The position numbers and the translations under genes are program-made. Positions 20,497 through 34,052 of a stretch of 64,000 nt of DNA are shown piece after piece (the first letter of the stretch is position 1; each line of letters opens with the position of its first letter). Source of the DNA: Varroa destructor (lineage: Eukaryota > Arthropoda > Arachnida > Mesostigmata > Varroidae); assembly GCF_002443255.2 (NCBI RefSeq), contig NW_019211454.1, positions 19,125,037 through 19,189,036 of the forward strand, given 5' to 3'. Below the pieces are notes generated by a model, which had not been told where the DNA came from, searched no databases, and was given only the letters and a program-made list of their open reading frames with translations.

Positions 20497-23400
20497 CAAA
20501 ATCAACCTGTGCCCTACCAAACGTCCCCACTGCCAAGTTCTTTCATATCATCTCGTTATCCGCTAACCTACAAGACGTCCGCGGAAAGACTCGATGGTCG
20601 TTCTACAAATGGATTAAATCGAAACTGAAGGAAGTTTCCCCATTTAAGCCGAAGTGGGTTTTCCGTCTGTGCTCGTAAGCGATCATTTAAAGTAAAACTG
20701 TTTCGCTCTGAATGTAACGGGACGCCGCTTGCTGCTTTACTTCGAAACTTTCATAGTTAAAAAGGTAGAAAAAACGTAAAAGGTTTATAGTTTGAAATTC
20801 GTTACAAGTCTTGACTAACTTGTACCGAAAGGTTGACATAGTGTATGATTGAAGGTCCGTATTACACAAGCGCAACGCATGTAACGGTGAAGTGTAAAAA
20901 CTGAAAAAATACGTAGTGATTAATTTGTTTGTGCGAACGTATCTGGACAATATGTTTTTATCTGGTATCTATTATACATAATGGTTAGGTGGCTCTATTT
21001 AGCTTAATTATCCGTTCAGTGGAATCAGGACAACCTATGTAAAATACTACAGCAAGTGTGGCTCGTAGTTCATTTGTTACAGAGTCTGAAAAAATAATGA
21101 AAAGGCTAGCTTTGTTGCTATTTGTTGTCGACCTTTTCGACTCACTGCAGGCCCATAAAAAAGGATTCGACCACAATAAATCGCTTCTGATTTCAGTGAC
21201 CTATACTACAGTAGCCTGTTAGCAAATCAATCTGTGATCACAAAATCGGCCGGTTAACGTTATGCAGACAAACGAGACGACATGATACGATCGGTAATCG
21301 TAACTCTCAGTACTGTTTCTATTCTTAACGTGTTCTTTCAACGATGTTAGGTGACTTTTTTCCCTTAGTTTCGTTCTAATTAAGAAAAAAAAGCAATTCA
21401 ACTAGTAACTTGTGCTTATTTTTAGTTACGAACTTAATAACTCGAGGACTATGTAAAACATATGCGCTTGACAGAGCAACCAAATGAAAGATGAAAGTGT
21501 TAGGACAGTTGTAGGCCTATGAGGAAATAATCGGTTTATACTTCACACAGATAGTGTGGAACCTTCGGCGTAGTTTTCCTCTAACTTTAAATTAGCCGAA
21601 CTAGAAGCCTGACCCTTACCCAACGGTGACCCTGTTTCTCTTGCCCAACCTTACGTCAAGTTTACCAACCACTGGCAAATCTGCAGCAGTCATTCACACA
21701 CAACAATTATACCGAGATGACGATTATTGACATGCGTTTCTCATCCTACAATGATGGCTTTCTAGCATAGATTAGTAATAGCTATATATATATGTATATA
21801 TAAGCATAGGTTGCCCGCGAAGGTCGTGCGCAGTTCCTTGTTGTTGTTAAGCTCCTATTTATGCGCCTATATACACACCAATTAAACCAACGGTCTATGC
21901 TAGGTACTATATTATTTGTAGAATTAGTTAAATATGTCATGTCTTATATTACTGCCCTCTTTAATACTAGAAATATTTTCTATTGGGCTACTATGGTAGT
22001 GCACGCGCACGAAGCCTTAATACGAGCCAATAAATTTGTTAAACCATTTCCCTTCTAATTCTAGGCCAACTTCGGTTAATTAAACTATGTTAGTTACGGC
22101 GTACAGATCTCCGCCTTATTCTTGAGAGCCTTCTGATGTGACCTTTATCTAGTAACGTGCCTGATTTGGCCGTGCATTACTGCACATCTCTGAAAGGGCA
22201 ACGCACAGCTCGGCACTTTAGTAGCAAAATGGAGATACCGTATCTAGAGTAGTCATTGAAAAGTGAGTATCCTTATTATACCACAAAATTATAGCTTCGA
22301 CTGGTATCCCTGAGAAGGGTTTTGGCTACATGGTGCTTTTCTAAGCTATTATCGGAGTCGTAAAACATCATAAAGTCGTTGAAAATTAAGACGACTGAAG
22401 TATGAGAGCCTTTCGACACACGACAAACTCCTTCGGGAATATTACAACTTTAATAAGGTGGCGTTTCTCAAACGCAAATACTGCGATAGTTGCAGATTAA
22501 TAGGATTTTCCTTCGTTTAGGTCTTCGACGTAGCCAACAGAGTTTCGTGGGCCTCTGCTAGGAATACCAAATTCCTGGTCGCTCGTGATCAGCAAAACTA
22601 TTTCGTAATACATCCTGCCTGCTTAGACGAATTTATCAAAATGGTGCGATTGCCACTCTTATGTAGATCTTGTTAGCTATCCTATGGTTATCCTTCTAGA
22701 GAAGTCGTTTACAAGACAGCGAAACTTTCACAACGGACACTATAGACAGCAGACATTCCTGTCGAATCATATGCTGGCGCCACTGTACAAATGTAACACA
22801 ACACTGGGTTAGTTTTGTTTGTTTTGGGCAGAATGAGGGTGTTCAGTAAAACGCAGGGCTACTTTCGATTTTAGCAAATACGGGCCCTGGGTATCTATAA
22901 AAAAAGAGTGTAAACTTGTGAAACGCATTTACCAAAACAACTGGGTGTAATTAGCAGACCTAATTATCTTAAATGTTTCGAGCTTTACGCCGTTAGCTAG
23001 TTCACTGGACGACGGCTGACTCTTACCACGAAACGAAGCGTGTCTTTATTTGGATTCATCATTGCATCTCCTTAAGACTAGTTTTGTAATTTTCATTTGA
23101 AATCGATTTAGAATCTACCTTTACAGCACGGCTATTTGTCATGTGAATCATAGCTAGAGCAAAAATAATTTGAAATAAGCAGGCCACGTAAGCATTTCAC
23201 TATGGCTGGGCATGTAAAAAGCTGTTAGATATTACCGTTGTGAAGCTTTTATGGTAACTGTACGTTAGGGTATATGGTCACGTATCGGCAAAAACACTAA
23301 ATAGCTTCAAATCAGTGGTAAACTCGATAGTAAAAAAGAAAACTGTGAGAGCATTGTTTACCTGAAGCAGCAATTAAAAACATCATGTGAAAGGCGTATG

Positions 23401-26400
23401 ATTTGGAGTACGTGGTCTCTTAACAAAACAGTCAAAAAAAGGCAATGAAGTAGGTCTATAGCTAGGTAACATCTTGGTCTGTAGCTAGGAAAAAACGATT
23501 TACTTTTTACACAGATACTGTTTCAACTTTGTAAACTAACTTACTTGGGGGGTTTAAATCGCGCGCAATCGTATTTTTTGCCCCACCATTTATTAGTAAA
23601 CACGAGCAGATGGGCAGAAACAGAAAAGTTTTCGGTTATGATCACTATCCTGCTCATATATCTCTGGCTGAGACGCACCGATTTCCTTAGTCAAGAAAGG
23701 CTAGTTTTGTTTTGCGTAGATTTGAGCAGCTAAGCGTATCCAGCGGGTATATGCCCTTAACTTACTAATTCGATGTTCCAAGCTTGTACAGCTATATACA
23801 GACAAGCTGGTTCTACAGTGTGTGCCCTGCCCAGCATAGAATAATTTAATAATATTTACAGAGTTTCTCGTATTATAGTTCGTGTCACCATCTGTTAAAA
23901 TGCTACGGCATCGCTAAGCTACGGCGCCATGGTTAGATATTTTGTAGTTCAAAGAGACACTAAGCCTTCCAACTTCCATTTAAGTTTGATTAGTTTAATT
24001 GAATGAATTCTTGCGGCTTCTCGGATGAAATTTGTAGTACAGTAGATCCAAGCGTGCAATGTACCACGTGCTTGGCAGCCAGGGCGCATCATCTGCTCAT
24101 ACCTCGCGATGCTATATATGTTTGAAAAATAGTATGTGTATAGTATTCCGACGTTTGATAGAGTTTGTTTTCTACTTGATGCTGTCCTAAAAACAAAACG
24201 GTATTCATAGAAGAAATTACTAGCATATTCGTACTCCTACTATATTACATATAAAATGTCATAGACTGTCCTTGAAAAAGGTTTTTACAGTATCCTGTCT
24301 GTTAAAGAGCCCGTCGTTCAGGCCCCCCAGGACTTTGGCATGACAAACGTGCTATGCATAACCAGGTTCTTCAGAAACAACATTCCAGTCGACCTGACGA
24401 TTTCCCTTGAATGCTCTCATACATCTATCGATGATGCAACGGTTGTAGACTGACAAAATGCATGGCTCTCATTGACCAAGTCTATCCCCCTTATGGTCTC
24501 CACAGTATGTCAAGAGCCCTTGCTAAAAGTAGAAAATAGAAATCTATTGTAAATGCTCTTCTTTGTTAAAACAAGCTTTGTAAAGTCATGGGTGCATGCA
24601 TCTTCGACACTTCAATGGTAAAAAGTAAGTTTTAAAAAAAAGTAGTGGCTGGCAGCCACTACTGCCAGCGGCTTAACCATTCTAAGCTAAGTTTCCTATA
24701 AAATAGTCTATGTGATAACGGCATTCACGTCACAGATACCTTACGCGCTAGTTCTCGGCGAGACTCTGTTAACAGATATGAAATTAGACAAATTTGATAT
24801 ATTAATATGTTATTTTGATTTCGGAGACAAGGAGGGGTTTGAGTGAATTGTCTATGGCCGGAACTAGTTGAGATGCAGCGTGAACTTCTAATACGCCACT
24901 TAAACCACAAAGGAACGTGCTAATGCTACCATGCAAATGCAGCATACTATCAAGTTATTTTTCTTTGGGTAGAATCAGGAATCGATAGTTCGAGGCGGAA
25001 ATATCTTGTATGGTGAGACAAGGGGGCGCATCTAAGGGGCGCGCTGTTTAAACGTTGTTATTGAAACTATTAAGTTTAATTATCATCTCCAGTGTTTTTA
25101 ATGGGACAGCTAAGAAGTCGTTTAACCGAAACGAGAAACTCTACCTAAAAATACGGCATCTCCATACCGTCTATTCACGTGGTCATTTATTAAGTTAGCC
25201 GTTAAAATACTTTCCTTTGTTCGTCCCTAATTGTCAGATTCACGTTTTAGTAATATTTTATGACGATGCGTTATTAATGCTTTTAGAATTAGCTTTAACC
25301 TTATGTTCCTACCCTATTTTACACGGAAAATATAAACGCCTTCCTGCCAGAAATAATGATTTGATATTCAAAACAAAAAAAAGGGACTTCTAAAATGTTC
25401 ATTAATTCTTCAAGAAAATTTGCATTTATTTTTTAGTCATAGGTTCAGCGGTAAAGGTGTGCATGCACTTCCTTCTGTCCTAAAGGATGTACTTAGGTTC
25501 GTTCATTGTCTGGATATTTAGCCCAGTTAATCATAATAAAGAGTATTGAGCAAACTAGGTATTAAAAATGGCGTTTACTAACTATTTATATATTGTCTTT
25601 AAATTGGACTGGTTGTAGGTAATATTGTCTATTTCCTATCCACCAATTTAAACTATTGAGAAGAAACGGAGGATCTTCAAAGGAATCTTTATGACGTAAG
25701 GTCGCGTAGCTATCAGTTGCAGAAATTATCAGTTGCGCCTAAAAAAACAGTCCTTAATTTAACTGAAAGTAACCTGTCTAACGAGAGACAGACCTTGAAT
25801 ACTGCTAAAGAAGATTAGCTAATGTAGGTTATAAACGATTGCTTCAATGTTACTCGTCTATGACTAGCAGTCACAGGTACTGTGCATACTGCAACTTTAT
25901 TTAATAGCTGGTACATGGAAAGTTAATAATCTCCAGATAAGTTGAAGAGAGTGGATCCACAGACTTTATCGAAGGCTCATTCCTGCCCAATTTCTGCCCA
26001 CATCTTATGTAAAAATAGATTACTGACTGGAAATAAAGCTACTAAATATTTAAATAATATATTATTCGTCGTTTCGAACGATGCCGATTGCGATTCTCAC
26101 ACAAAAACAATAGGAATAACGGTATAGACATCTATCGATCAACATCTTTCTTAAGAGTTCATTATAAATTGCTAGAAAAATTGGTTCAAAAAAAACTTGT
26201 AATAGGATCTCGATGAGGAAAAATACCAAGGCGCTGCCTGATAGACAATGCAATCAATTTCTGTAAGAACTTTTGAACGACAAAAGATCAATCTTGCCCG
26301 ATCTCAAAAAGGCGTTCCACATAATATTAGAGCGTCGACCGTTAAAGAAACTGAAACTGATCAGACTGAATAGGGAAGCACATCCCGTAAACATTCTCGC

Positions 26401-28860
26401 TTCAAAACGCAAGCTCCCTACCGAACTGTAGGAAAACGAAGCGCCATAAGGGTCTTCACTTGAACCCCTGCCCCTATATATAATATAAAGTTAGTAATCC
26501 ATCGAAAAGAGTCGCATATATATGTCGTTTGTCCCTGTATATGTTACATATAGATGCAATGCACGTATGATCACGCACGACCAATTGCTTATTCGTGCTT
26601 GTTTTGAATATAGAGCAGACAAAGCTATGTGACTTTCATAAGGAGAATATTTGACTGAAGTCGGCAGTTCATCAAAACCGTTGTACGAACATAACAGCAC
26701 AGCTTTCCTGGTACAAGATGTAAAAACAACTCTTGATCTGAGGGATGGAGAGCTGGCCTGGAGATTACATCTGACTGAACTACAAGGCAAAATGCAGCAA
26801 ATATAGCATCTACGACAAAAAGTGCCTAAACAATGACTTACTGTTAAGAACGCGCTAATTGGGAGCGCCCTGAAGCATGGATTCGTGTCCTTAATGATGC
26901 AACGGGCAACGTACTTGCCTACTAATTAGTGGAAGCTAAAATCTGATCGTAGACACACGTTGATTTTGACATAGAGCAAAAGCAGAAACGAACCTCTATT
27001 CCGATTAAATTGGTTGAACTGTATCAACTTGCCTTCATAATATATTGGACCTTTGAAGGCCAATGCTGCTCAAGGACCTGCTTCTGGAAGGATCAGCTTA
27101 GAGTCACATTATGTAAAAACACATAAACCATAAACATGCAAAAAAAACTTTACGCCAATAATAACTTTACGGAAGACACTAATGTTGTCTTCATACACAA
27201 CCCGTACGATATCTTCTGGGCGCAGTTTGTTAACAGGCAGAGTCACTGCCGGTTAAGCTTTACTATATAATTAGTCGACAAAAAATTATGTACAAAACTG
27301 TCGTAATCTATCAAGTATTGCAGACATATCTAGCATCATCAATAAATAGACTAAATCAAGCGAGAAGACGCGTCCACAGGAACTACGTGTCAGTACTGCT
27401 TTCTCTTAGGAACCAGCTGCCCTGATTAACTGCACTATTCAATGCTATATGAATTTTAAATTTTCGTCCAAATTCACAAATTTCGACTTGTCTTAGACTC
27501 GCACTTCAGCATAATCAGAGAGTGCCATAGAGTGTGGACTGCTCAGTTCTTAAGGACCTCTTCTATTCCTGACAGAAAAGCAGGCACTTGTGAACTTGAA
27601 AGGCGAAGTTACACTTAGTCAATTCAACGTTCCACCATTTTCACACCACTTCTGTCCCGCAGATTTTGACTTTACCCTTAAACATGTACAGGTTTAGGGT
27701 ACAGCACCCTGTCTCTCAATAACATGGCACTGACCTATCCAATAAATACTCAAAATAGGTTAAGATTGATTTAAGGGTATCAATTCTCAGACTGACAATG
27801 TTAGTTTACCAACTAAGGCCCTTTAACAAAAAAACGATAAAAGCACAGCGTAGGATGCACTCGTACCAATAGGGCCCTTCTCAAAGAAGCACACAGTGAC
27901 ACCAGGCTGCTCTGCAGCTCTCGGCGTGATTCGCTAGACAATTCGATATGATAAGTTAAAATATGGCCTTTTTCTTTGCCAATAACGGTCCAGCTCGATT
28001 CACATATTGGACTACATGATTATATCTCATTTTATATAAACCCTTCATTAGAGAGAGCAACTAGCAATAGTGCTGACACCTCGCTACCAATGCTGAGCGC
28101 CATTTACAAGAACTAGAAAAGAGGCGGAATGAAATATTTGAATTAATTTCTGCCTTTGTCTTTATGAAACGCAGAAGTACTAGTTACGAATCTTTGTTTC
28201 TGACTTTTTGACGCTTGCGCGAAGGCGACACAATTTCCGACCTGTTTCGTGCAAGCATTGTCAGCCCAGTATATAAACGGAAGTTTGGCTTATTGCAGCT
28301 CGGTAGCACGCAAACTCCTGGACAGAATAATAGTAAGCACTATTTACAGTAATACAAATAGTGAAAGTGTGATCTACTGTCCTTAGGTTACATCAGGCTG
28401 CCTAAAGAAGCCAGTTCTAGGTCTATGCATATATTGTGTACTGATTCATCGGAACGAGTTGTGTATATAGTAAAGCTTACCATGACGAAATGAAGTTATA
28501 CACGACAGTGAAGGAAAAGTAGCAAACGGCTACTTTCTAAAGACCATTTGAACGTTTAATCTTGATCTCAAGCCAACATGCGCCATATTGCACCGTGGGT
28601 GTCGAAACTATTGTCTCAGAGGAAACCTTCTCTGAACGAAGTCTGTTCCGGGAGATCTCCGCCCATTTACTACTGCGGCTTCTGTGAAACACAGCAGCGA
28701 TGGCATCGAAACTGTACGCAAAGCTAATTGGATAATGAAAACGTTCATTCCTAAAAATTATCCTAAACTCTATAAATAATAACATGTGCTAAGATAATAA
28801 GTTCTTCCTGTCTAGGTATGCGCTTCGCCGGTGGGGAACGCAGGCTTGACGTGAAATAAG
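20497..28860. other. Long non-coding stretch, nothing recognised
   Basis: Over eight kilobases of AT-rich DNA with only short frames (the longest is 99 codons on the reverse strand at 26491-26790, unrecognised). A degenerate TA/TG repeat lies near 21783-21801. I found no RNA gene, no convincing transposon and no exon candidate with good splice signals. It reads like intron or intergenic DNA. GC content rises from about 28540, where two reverse-strand frames (82 and 91 codons) lie nearly end to end just before and over the RT relic. They are read as shadows of it. Confidence 0.6.
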
Positions 28861-29257
28861 ACCATAATCGTAGAAATGCAACAAAGGCTACCCACCGTTG
28901 TAATATTGGAGAGTATAATGATATATACCAATCGACGGGGCGAAACGGAAATGTTTAAACAAATGTACCTAGATGATGGCAGGGCAAACTGCCTCGTCGG
29001 TAAAAACATTGAAGCCAGGGTTAAGACAGGGTGCGCAGTAGTTGGCAACGTCTTCGCCTTTGGCATAAGAGCCATGACGTTCGCCATTAATATATTTTTG
29101 TAATCCTTTTTTTAGTTACGAGGTAACCTTCAGCATTAGGAAATTAAATAGATTTCGGGGTAGGCACTCCTTTGAAGACCTAAAAGAAGTCTACATTAAT
29201 ATCAGCGCAGTCACTGTTGTGCGGTCGATTATCGAAATGATTAAGCGTTCAGCGTAA
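28861..29257 (+). mobile_element. RTE-like non-LTR retrotransposon relic, reverse transcriptase palm
   Basis: Two forward frames joined by a +1 shift near 29101-29116 follow the central part of an RTE-type reverse transcriptase. The first frame (ATG 28876 to TAA 29101) has MFKQMYLDDGRANCLVGKN, then RVKTGC and NVFAFGIRAM. These fit the family pattern of a helix ending in Q-x-Y/H, a V-x-x-G strand, then V-x-x-G-(VKQG)-C-x-L-A-P-x-L-F, with the VKQG tetrapeptide deleted. The second frame (29117 to 29257) has FSIRKLNRFRGRH, then EVYINISAVTV. These fit the FNLRRLxAxT strand and the LLFADDxAL active-site block, in which the two catalytic aspartates are now I and S. The element is clearly dead. Endonuclease and 3' end were not found. 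The match is by eye against family knowledge, not by search. Confidence 0.5.
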
Positions 29258-30960
29258 CGAGAAGCGTTAAGCGATTAAGAAACCGGTGGTACATATTAAC
29301 TCTATCTGTATAAATACACCTGAATTCTGACTATCTGCGCAGCGACTATTATAGATATAAGATCATAGTGTAGCGTCACTGATTTTTTTTCTAAATAATA
29401 ATCCCCGTAGGTCCCCATAGCCATATAGCTCAATTGCATAAGGGGCTCGGAGCAAAGGACAAAAAAAGCCTATTCAGCTAATATTTTTTGTGATCCACTC
29501 CATCTTGCTTCTGTTTGCCGTTTGCCTGGGAAGTTTCAGTTAAAAAAAATCGCTATTCATTTTAACGCCCTATACAAATCATATCAGTACGTACTACGTA
29601 AACTGTTACATCACCCTAGTGCAATCGAATCAATAAAACTACATGCGTCAACTATTAATATCTGTCTACGGTGTGGTCTAAAAATCGTCGTACGCTTTGC
29701 GATACGTCTGCGTTTGGCAAATACGCTTACCAGACGCCCTTGTTTATTGTGTTTTCTTTAATAACGTAGCTTACGCCCAACATAATGACAAATGAAGCTA
29801 AACACTAACCTTCGTTTTAGAGAATAATTTAGAGAAACCAGCCGATCGTATCGCATTGTTTTCGCTTAATCCCAAGCTAGATTTCCAAAACAATTAAGCC
29901 AGTTACTGTCAATACTTTATTTGTCTCTATGTGTTTAGTCGTTAGAAACTGGAATGGTGGATTGTAGTTGATTTCGGTTAAACAACTAACTTACAGTTGT
30001 TCAATTGTGTCCCAACTTATCGATTTGCTTTTTAATTCAATATTCTAATATATAAGTCTTATATAATTCGTGTGTTTCTTTTTTTTTTTATCATTTAACA
30101 TTACAGTTACCATCCCCATGATATTCTCTGCTAATGTTCGGTAATGCTCTAAGTTAGCAGGTTAGTCTAATGTTCCCTGCTCCGATTTCCGGTAAACTTG
30201 AGTTAGTTAGTTAGTCCAGAAAAACTAGAGTGGATATCTTTCTTCTGCTCGTTATGATGAGATTCCTTTTTAAGGCGCATGCTAGCAAATCCAAAACCCG
30301 TTCACAACAATTGCCCTATTCAACTATGACATAATACAGCTAGTTGTAAACGTATAGTTATTAAATGTTCCGCATAGGTACGGTTTTTTGACCAGCGTCG
30401 CTAATATAGCTTGTTTTCTATGAGACAAAAAAAAATGAAGCGCTTGAAAGGACGTCGTGCATAGCCTGGTACCGCAGAACAGAGACGGTGAAAGGGTATT
30501 CAAAGCGGATCTTGTGTTTTCATTCTATCATATATAGCCTGCTTTTCCTGTGGTTAACCTAGGACGCGTGAGAAAGCCTTCAGTGTATAAACTGTTGCCG
30601 CAATGTCATTTTAGACGCTAAAACAACCTAACTATAATAGTTATTTAGTGCGTCATACATGAAATGTACAATTACTTACTCAGAAATAATACAATATGTT
30701 GTTAACTAATCCACAAATTGACTTCTTCTAACTTAAAACGCTATTGTTTTTACATAAAATACGATACTCCTATTTATTTAGAACGATTTATCAAGTAATT
30801 AACCAATTGATTTTTTAATATAAACTTTGTTGAAGGCTGCTGCGGCGATCAGTTGAAGTATCCTGTTAAGTATGCTATTTACATGCTTTGCGCAGCGCTT
30901 ATGCTAGAAATGCTCTAGACGCTATCGTTGAACAAGACTTTCTTGCTAGACATGTCTATG
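29258..30960. other. Non-coding stretch, nothing recognised
   Basis: AT-rich, with a T-run near 30080. A 79-codon frame at 29522-29761 is unrecognised. Just before the tandem duplication, a frame from about 30870 (reading RSAYARNALDAIVEQDF) is protein-like over about 30 residues and then runs into the duplication. Confidence 0.5.
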
Positions 30961-31052
30961 CTTATCACTTTATAAATGTGACATACTTACTAATTATATA
31001 TCTGTTCTTATCACTTTATAAATGTGACATACTTACTAATTATATATCTGTT
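30961..31052. repeat. Perfect 46-bp tandem duplication
   Basis: The 46 bases at 30961-31006 recur without a mismatch at 31007-31052. Perfect identity implies a recent event or selection. The unit contains TTTATAAATGTGACATA and ends in a T-rich piece. The second copy runs directly into TTTTAG, a possible splice acceptor at 31053-31056. Confidence 0.97.
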
Positions 31053-33954
31053 TTAGGTACAATGAAGCAGAGCGAAGTTGACGGTAATATTTTCTTCTAT
31101 GGTGGAGAAAGGCGAAGCTATCTTTGAACGCCACAAATGGCGGGAGTCCCTGAAGCAGGACACGAAAAGCTAACATACTATCACTGAATACAATTGTTAC
31201 CCTATAGTTTTTCTGACGCAGCTGGTATAGAAAAATCTAAGCCCAAAACGAGAAAGTTGTTACTGAGAACCAAGGTATGTCTGGCTCGCTATTTCCTTTG
31301 ATTCATTGTCTCCTTAGCTGTTGACATGTTGCCACATACTTCATTATAATTTTAAGATAATAATACTCATTATATACTTGAGTTAAAGTCAAAATGCTGC
31401 TTTGGACTACGCTTACTAACTAGGTTACGTTTTGCTTAGATATGGATAAAACACCAGAGATAGCTTTGTTCCTTATGGATTGTTAGATGTAGAGCGACGT
31501 TTAGATTTCAGGTCAAAGGCTGTAACTGGTATTACGAAAAGTTTACTATGCTAACAGAATTTTATGTCGGTGTGCTATTAAGGTTTTAGGATAGGTTTTA
31601 ACCCCGTTTTCTAGCCTGTATTATGTGTAGAAGGGAAGGTCGGTTTCAGCAAGTTGTAATATGTTAGCGCAGCGATAAACTTCTAACCGACATTCTGTAA
31701 ATGGTATTTTACCTATACAAACATATCTTTTTATTGATTCTAGTAATACGTTAAGGCTTTATCTGATTTAACGATAAGAGCATATACACACGTTTTACAA
31801 AAAAAAAAAAAAATAAATTGGCATTTGGACGCGCAGCTTCTTGGCTAAAAAATTTATCCAGGTTCCGACGCAGGACCCATGCACTCTTGTATTTAATGAC
31901 CTGAGCAATAGCATTGTCTACGAATGCTGTTGAATAAAACAATATCGTATATTTTTTCATTGAAAAAGTTATCAAAAAAGACAATATCCCAGGAATACAG
32001 TTGTTCATCAGTTAGACTGTTTTTTTTATAATACACTATCCTCCTTATGAAAATAAATCCTTAGGAAGGAAAAACGTTTGTCTCACTAGAGGGACAGCCA
32101 GAATAAATTTCGCTGAACCTAATTGGGTTTCCTCGAACAGACCTACAAAGCAGTATGGCAACAATCCATTTGAGATTTTCTGGTACCTTTTGCGAGCGTT
32201 TGATCGTAACTATCTTAAAATGCCCATTGTATAAAACGTATAGCATTCAAGCCGCAGCGTAAAAGTTGTGTCTATCCTAAGACGAGTCTGTTTTCCATTT
32301 GGACAATCCCCTTCAGTTTAAGTCTATAATCCTTGTTTGGAAATATACGGTATAATATGCGACTGATGAATCAAAAGATGCAATTAGAAAGAGGGTGTTT
32401 TTATACCAACGAAGCAAAAAAAAATCTATAAATAATTCAATGTAAATTTAAGTAATGTTTTTTACATTGTAGTTATACTACAAGTTGTCACATCTAGTTA
32501 GAAGCGACTGAGGCATTTTAGCATTTAAGATTTGACTACGAACTCCAGAGAAAAATTTTGTTAATTAATTGGAGCGTAATTTCTTAAAAAAGAAAACGTG
32601 TGAGAACGACATTTGCTTGAAACTAAAAAGACCTAAACATAAAAGCTATACATCCAAAACTGCGTTAGCAATGCATTGGAGATAGACCTCTAATCTAGTC
32701 CAAGCTTGGAAGCATATATGTATTTCCCTATGTTTATTCGGCAGATATATTGCCACTACCTTTGCCGGTTAAGGGACCTGACCTGGGCCTGATATTCCTG
32801 TAGGACAAAGAGGGATCACTAAAAAGGTCGCATTTCGAATCAAACTGATCCGCGTCTTTTCTCTCTAGCGCCAAATTATTCGAAATTTTTACGCCGCTTT
32901 TAAGATGAATCTAAATAATCGGTCAAAGTAGAAATCAGCAGTCGAGCTAATCTATTGAAAACGTTATTTTCTACACTCACATAATTATATCCAGAAGTTG
33001 AGAAGGTTCGTGAAGCTATAACGCGAAAGAAATGCACCCAAACTGCATAGCTAGCCTTGAGAATCGATATGAGGTCCATCATCGTTGAGTGATTGTATGT
33101 CTGTGTTATCCGTAGGGGGTTAGATATTTTTTTGCAGCTAATCGTATGTTTAGTCTCTAAACGAAAACAAAGAAAACATCTGTTTTCGGCTCGATGTAAG
33201 CAATGAGAAAAGAAACAAATCTACTAACATAGCCAAATTTCCCGAATCTGGAAATTCCAAGTAAAGGATACAATAATTCTTTGTAATCTGGGCAGGCAGC
33301 GTTTCAGGCTTATAACTTTACATCAAATCATAGATGCACCCGTCACAAATGTTCGCATGATGGTCGCGTGATATTTCCAATCTTGCAGCATTAGTCGGTT
33401 TCGATAGCCAGCTAGGACACTGTTACGAGGTACGGCATCCCTCTGCACTTCAACTGAGATCTATTAGAATGGGTTTTTTGCAGATGTGGCCACGTCGTCT
33501 GGATAGTGGAACGCATGGCAACGTCAGTTCATCTCTTAGAAGACAGGTTAAGAACATTTTCGAATATGAAGCGTGTTACTGCTTCGCAGCATGGTTCTTT
33601 CTAGAAGAATCTTCATTTATGCTAACTTTAACAGCACAGCTTATCAATTGGAAGAGTTGATGGCATAATAAGAACTAAATTCTTTATATTACGTTGTTTC
33701 GCAAAAGCATACTCGCACATACGGTATCATTTTCCCATTACTCTAAAAAGCAAAAACAGGTTGACGCCGTTAACTCGGCAGACGAAGCGATATACAAAAA
33801 CAAAATAGCGACTTGAAGGTAACACACACTTTTGCTCACCGCTGACGATCTGTTGCATTTTGGTATCTTTTGCACTCAGCTCGATGCAGGGAAGTTTCGG
33901 AGAAACATGGCGCCTATGATACCCGTTGAAGTACCATTTTAGAAGAATAGACGG
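31053..33954. other. Non-coding stretch, nothing recognised
   Basis: Immediately after the duplication an acceptor-like CTGTTTTAG leads into a short open frame, MKQSEVDGNIFFYGGERRSY, that stops at 31127. It is a weak terminal-exon candidate. The remainder is AT-rich, with an A15 run at 31799-31813 and no recognisable gene or element. Confidence 0.5.
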
Positions 33955-34052
33955 GCCTGGCCAATAGAGTGCTCAGGTCATCGACGTCTCACATTCCGAC
34001 AAAGTTCGTAGCGCATGCGCCCAGCGCCATAATGGCGCCATGAGACCAATCG
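33955..34052. promoter_or_regulatory. Candidate CpG-rich promoter with CCAAT, GACGTC and NRF1-type sites
   Basis: Within about 100 bases of unusually CpG-rich sequence there is CCAAT at 33961, GACGTC near 33983, the palindrome GCGCATGCGC at 34011-34020 and a second CCAAT near 34046. The palindrome is the core of the nuclear respiratory factor 1 site found in animal housekeeping promoters. An inverted repeat, GCGCCAT-A-ATGGCGC, covers 34024-34038 and contains ATGGCGCC, reminiscent of YY1-type initiator elements. The clustering, not any single motif, makes the case. Direction of transcription is unclear. An ATG in good context (AAACATGG) lies at about 33907, but the frame is short. Confidence 0.3.

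Noticed and set aside
26491..26790. A 99-codon reverse frame
   Set aside because: No motif or splice-site support. The region is otherwise featureless.
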